Shown: positions 63,301-64,000 of the stretch, piece by piece
Layout of the letters: every line of letters starts with the position of its first letter
How positions within the stretch are numbered: position 1 is the stretch's first letter
Source of the DNA: Pomacea canaliculata
Lineage: Eukaryota; Mollusca; Gastropoda; Architaenioglossa; Ampullariidae
Direction: 5' to 3'
Assembly (NCBI RefSeq): GCF_003073045.1
Contig: NC_037592.1
Span: 14,812,384 to 14,876,383, forward strand
Length of the DNA stretch: 64,000 bases
The notes under the pieces: generated by a model
Databases searched by the model: none
Seen by the model: only the letters and a program-made list of their open reading frames with translations
Told to the model about the DNA's origin: nothing
Translations under genes and position numbers: made by a program

Positions 63301-64000
63301 ATTTTTTGCGTAAGCAGAAGCCCTGAATGTATAGGATAATCCTTTTACTAGACACAAAGAAAATGTGGATGCACTTACCTACTGGAATAATACTCATCCA
63401 CCAGCTGCAGGGTGTCGTTAGGCATGGGTATGATCGGCTGTTCCATCAGCCAGTGTTTGTCCTACGCGGAAAAGTAACGTGTCAGTATGGAGGGATGGCA
63501 TTACATGACAAATGGTTGTAGTCATCACATTATAAACACTAAAACAGAATACCTCGATGTGTGTTGGGATGTAGAGCTGCTTGGTAGATCCACATTGCTG
63601 GTCCACATTTTGCAGAAGTACTCTATGAGTAGATGGGAAGGTCTCTGTTTGGACAGGGCATTTTTGTCCGGAGTGGATTTATTTAAATCTTATCTCTCCC
63701 ATTAAGATGTTATGCACAAGCATCCCCCCCTTTACTCAGTGACAAGGACCAACCTTACCTTAGCCTTGACGTTGAAGCTGCCGTGATCACGTGGGGCTTT
63801 GGCGGCGCTGTACCTGTGGGCGTAGTGCGGGGCTGATGGGAAGGGTTCATGGCAGGCGGGAGTGGACAGCATGAGGAAGAAAGGAGGGCTGCTCGGTCCC
63901 TGCAGTTCCAGAAAATCCTGCGCGCGACGATTCTGTGGACAGAGGAGGCTCTATGAACAGGGAACGGTATGGTATTTCAGATTAATTGACACATAACTGA
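60354..64000 (-). CDS. GNS: N-acetylglucosamine-6-sulfatase, 5'-partial
   Basis: A lysosomal sulfatase that removes 6-O-sulfate from GlcNAc residues of heparan and keratan sulfate. Visible exons in transcript order are 63759-63932, 63379-63461, 62204-62426, 61670-61879, 60987-61103 and 60354-60527, all with consensus borders and matching phases. Family landmarks are PPFFLMLSTPACHEPF, FNVKAKDKHWLMEQP, LRTLLSVDDMVEDVYNTL, the sulfatase active-site stretch ASDNGYHLGQFGLPYDKREP, EFDIRVPMMIRGPGI, NIDLGPTFISLAGG, VLVEYSGEE, CVCEDAWNNTFSCIR, ELYELISDPFELTNLA and CSGSTCNT. These follow human GNS in order. The formylglycine cysteine motif and signal peptide are in exons beyond the right edge. No frame breaks are seen. 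A LINE fragment sits in the intron between 62426 and 63379. AATAAA on the minus strand (TTTATT at 59423-59428) is one possible poly(A) signal. Confidence 0.93.
62726..63056 (+). mobile_element. 5'-truncated non-LTR retrotransposon with target duplication
   Basis: The plus strand encodes an uninterrupted ORF2 C-terminus: RRKLAWFGHVTRHNTLSKTI, LQGTLEGSRRRGRPRKSWV, then IKEWTEREMPDLL. This segment is typical of the 3' end of widespread animal LINE reverse transcriptases. It ends in a short (TGACC)n tail at 63033-63056. A perfect 10-bp duplication, AATGCCATCT, flanks it at 62716-62725 and 63057-63066. The intact frame and perfect duplication point to a recent insertion into the GNS intron, antisense to the gene. 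Confidence 0.85.

Overview
The window is nuclear DNA of an invertebrate animal, most likely a mollusc and probably a gastropod. The genes have canonical GT-AG introns, AT-rich introns and intergenic DNA, and scattered hAT-type and LINE relics. The gene set (type-A leucine-rich-repeat GPCR, TIF1-type TRIM protein, duplicated invertebrate alpha-1,3-fucosyltransferases, lysosomal GNS sulfatase) fits a lophotrochozoan. The taxon is inferred from gene style, not proven.

Layout. (1) 1-9.1 kb, plus strand: the 3' two thirds of a glycoprotein-hormone-receptor-like LGR, with LRR exons, cysteine hinge, seven-helix domain and a very long acidic tail. Two apparent frame breaks interrupt an otherwise conserved frame. 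A hAT-like element with a perfect 8-bp target duplication sits in its first visible intron. (2) 9.1-13.6 kb: non-genic, with a 198-bp hAT MITE and a coding-like relic at 11.24-11.59 kb. (3) 13.66-23.2 kb, minus strand: an apparently complete 12-exon TIF1/TRIM24-TRIM33-like gene. Its exon lengths sum to a multiple of three (about 1083 aa), ending in a PVHI-type tail. Its RING finger is split by an insert of about 100 residues. (4) 23.2-48 kb: mostly non-genic, with a promoter-like CpG-rich block, a LINE relic, a stray copy of part of the TRIM RING exon, a fold-back element built of 15-bp minisatellite units, SINE-like pieces, and a possible unrecognised two-exon small gene at 36.7-37.2 kb. (5) 48.2-57.3 kb, plus strand: two tandem GT10 fucosyltransferase genes. 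The first is intact (448 aa). The second carries several single-base frame breaks. Repeated non-coding blocks upstream (41.9-46.8 kb) suggest the locus grew by tandem duplication. (6) 58.7-59.7 kb, minus strand: terminal exons of an unidentified lysine- and glycine-rich protein. (7) 60.35 kb to the right edge, minus strand: N-acetylglucosamine-6-sulfatase, whose N-terminal half lies outside the window. A 5'-truncated LINE with a 10-bp target duplication lies in one of its introns.

The genes do not form a pathway. GNS and the fucosyltransferases both act on glycans, but in different compartments (lysosome and Golgi). Exon borders were placed by eye from splice consensus, intron phase and protein similarity recalled from known families.
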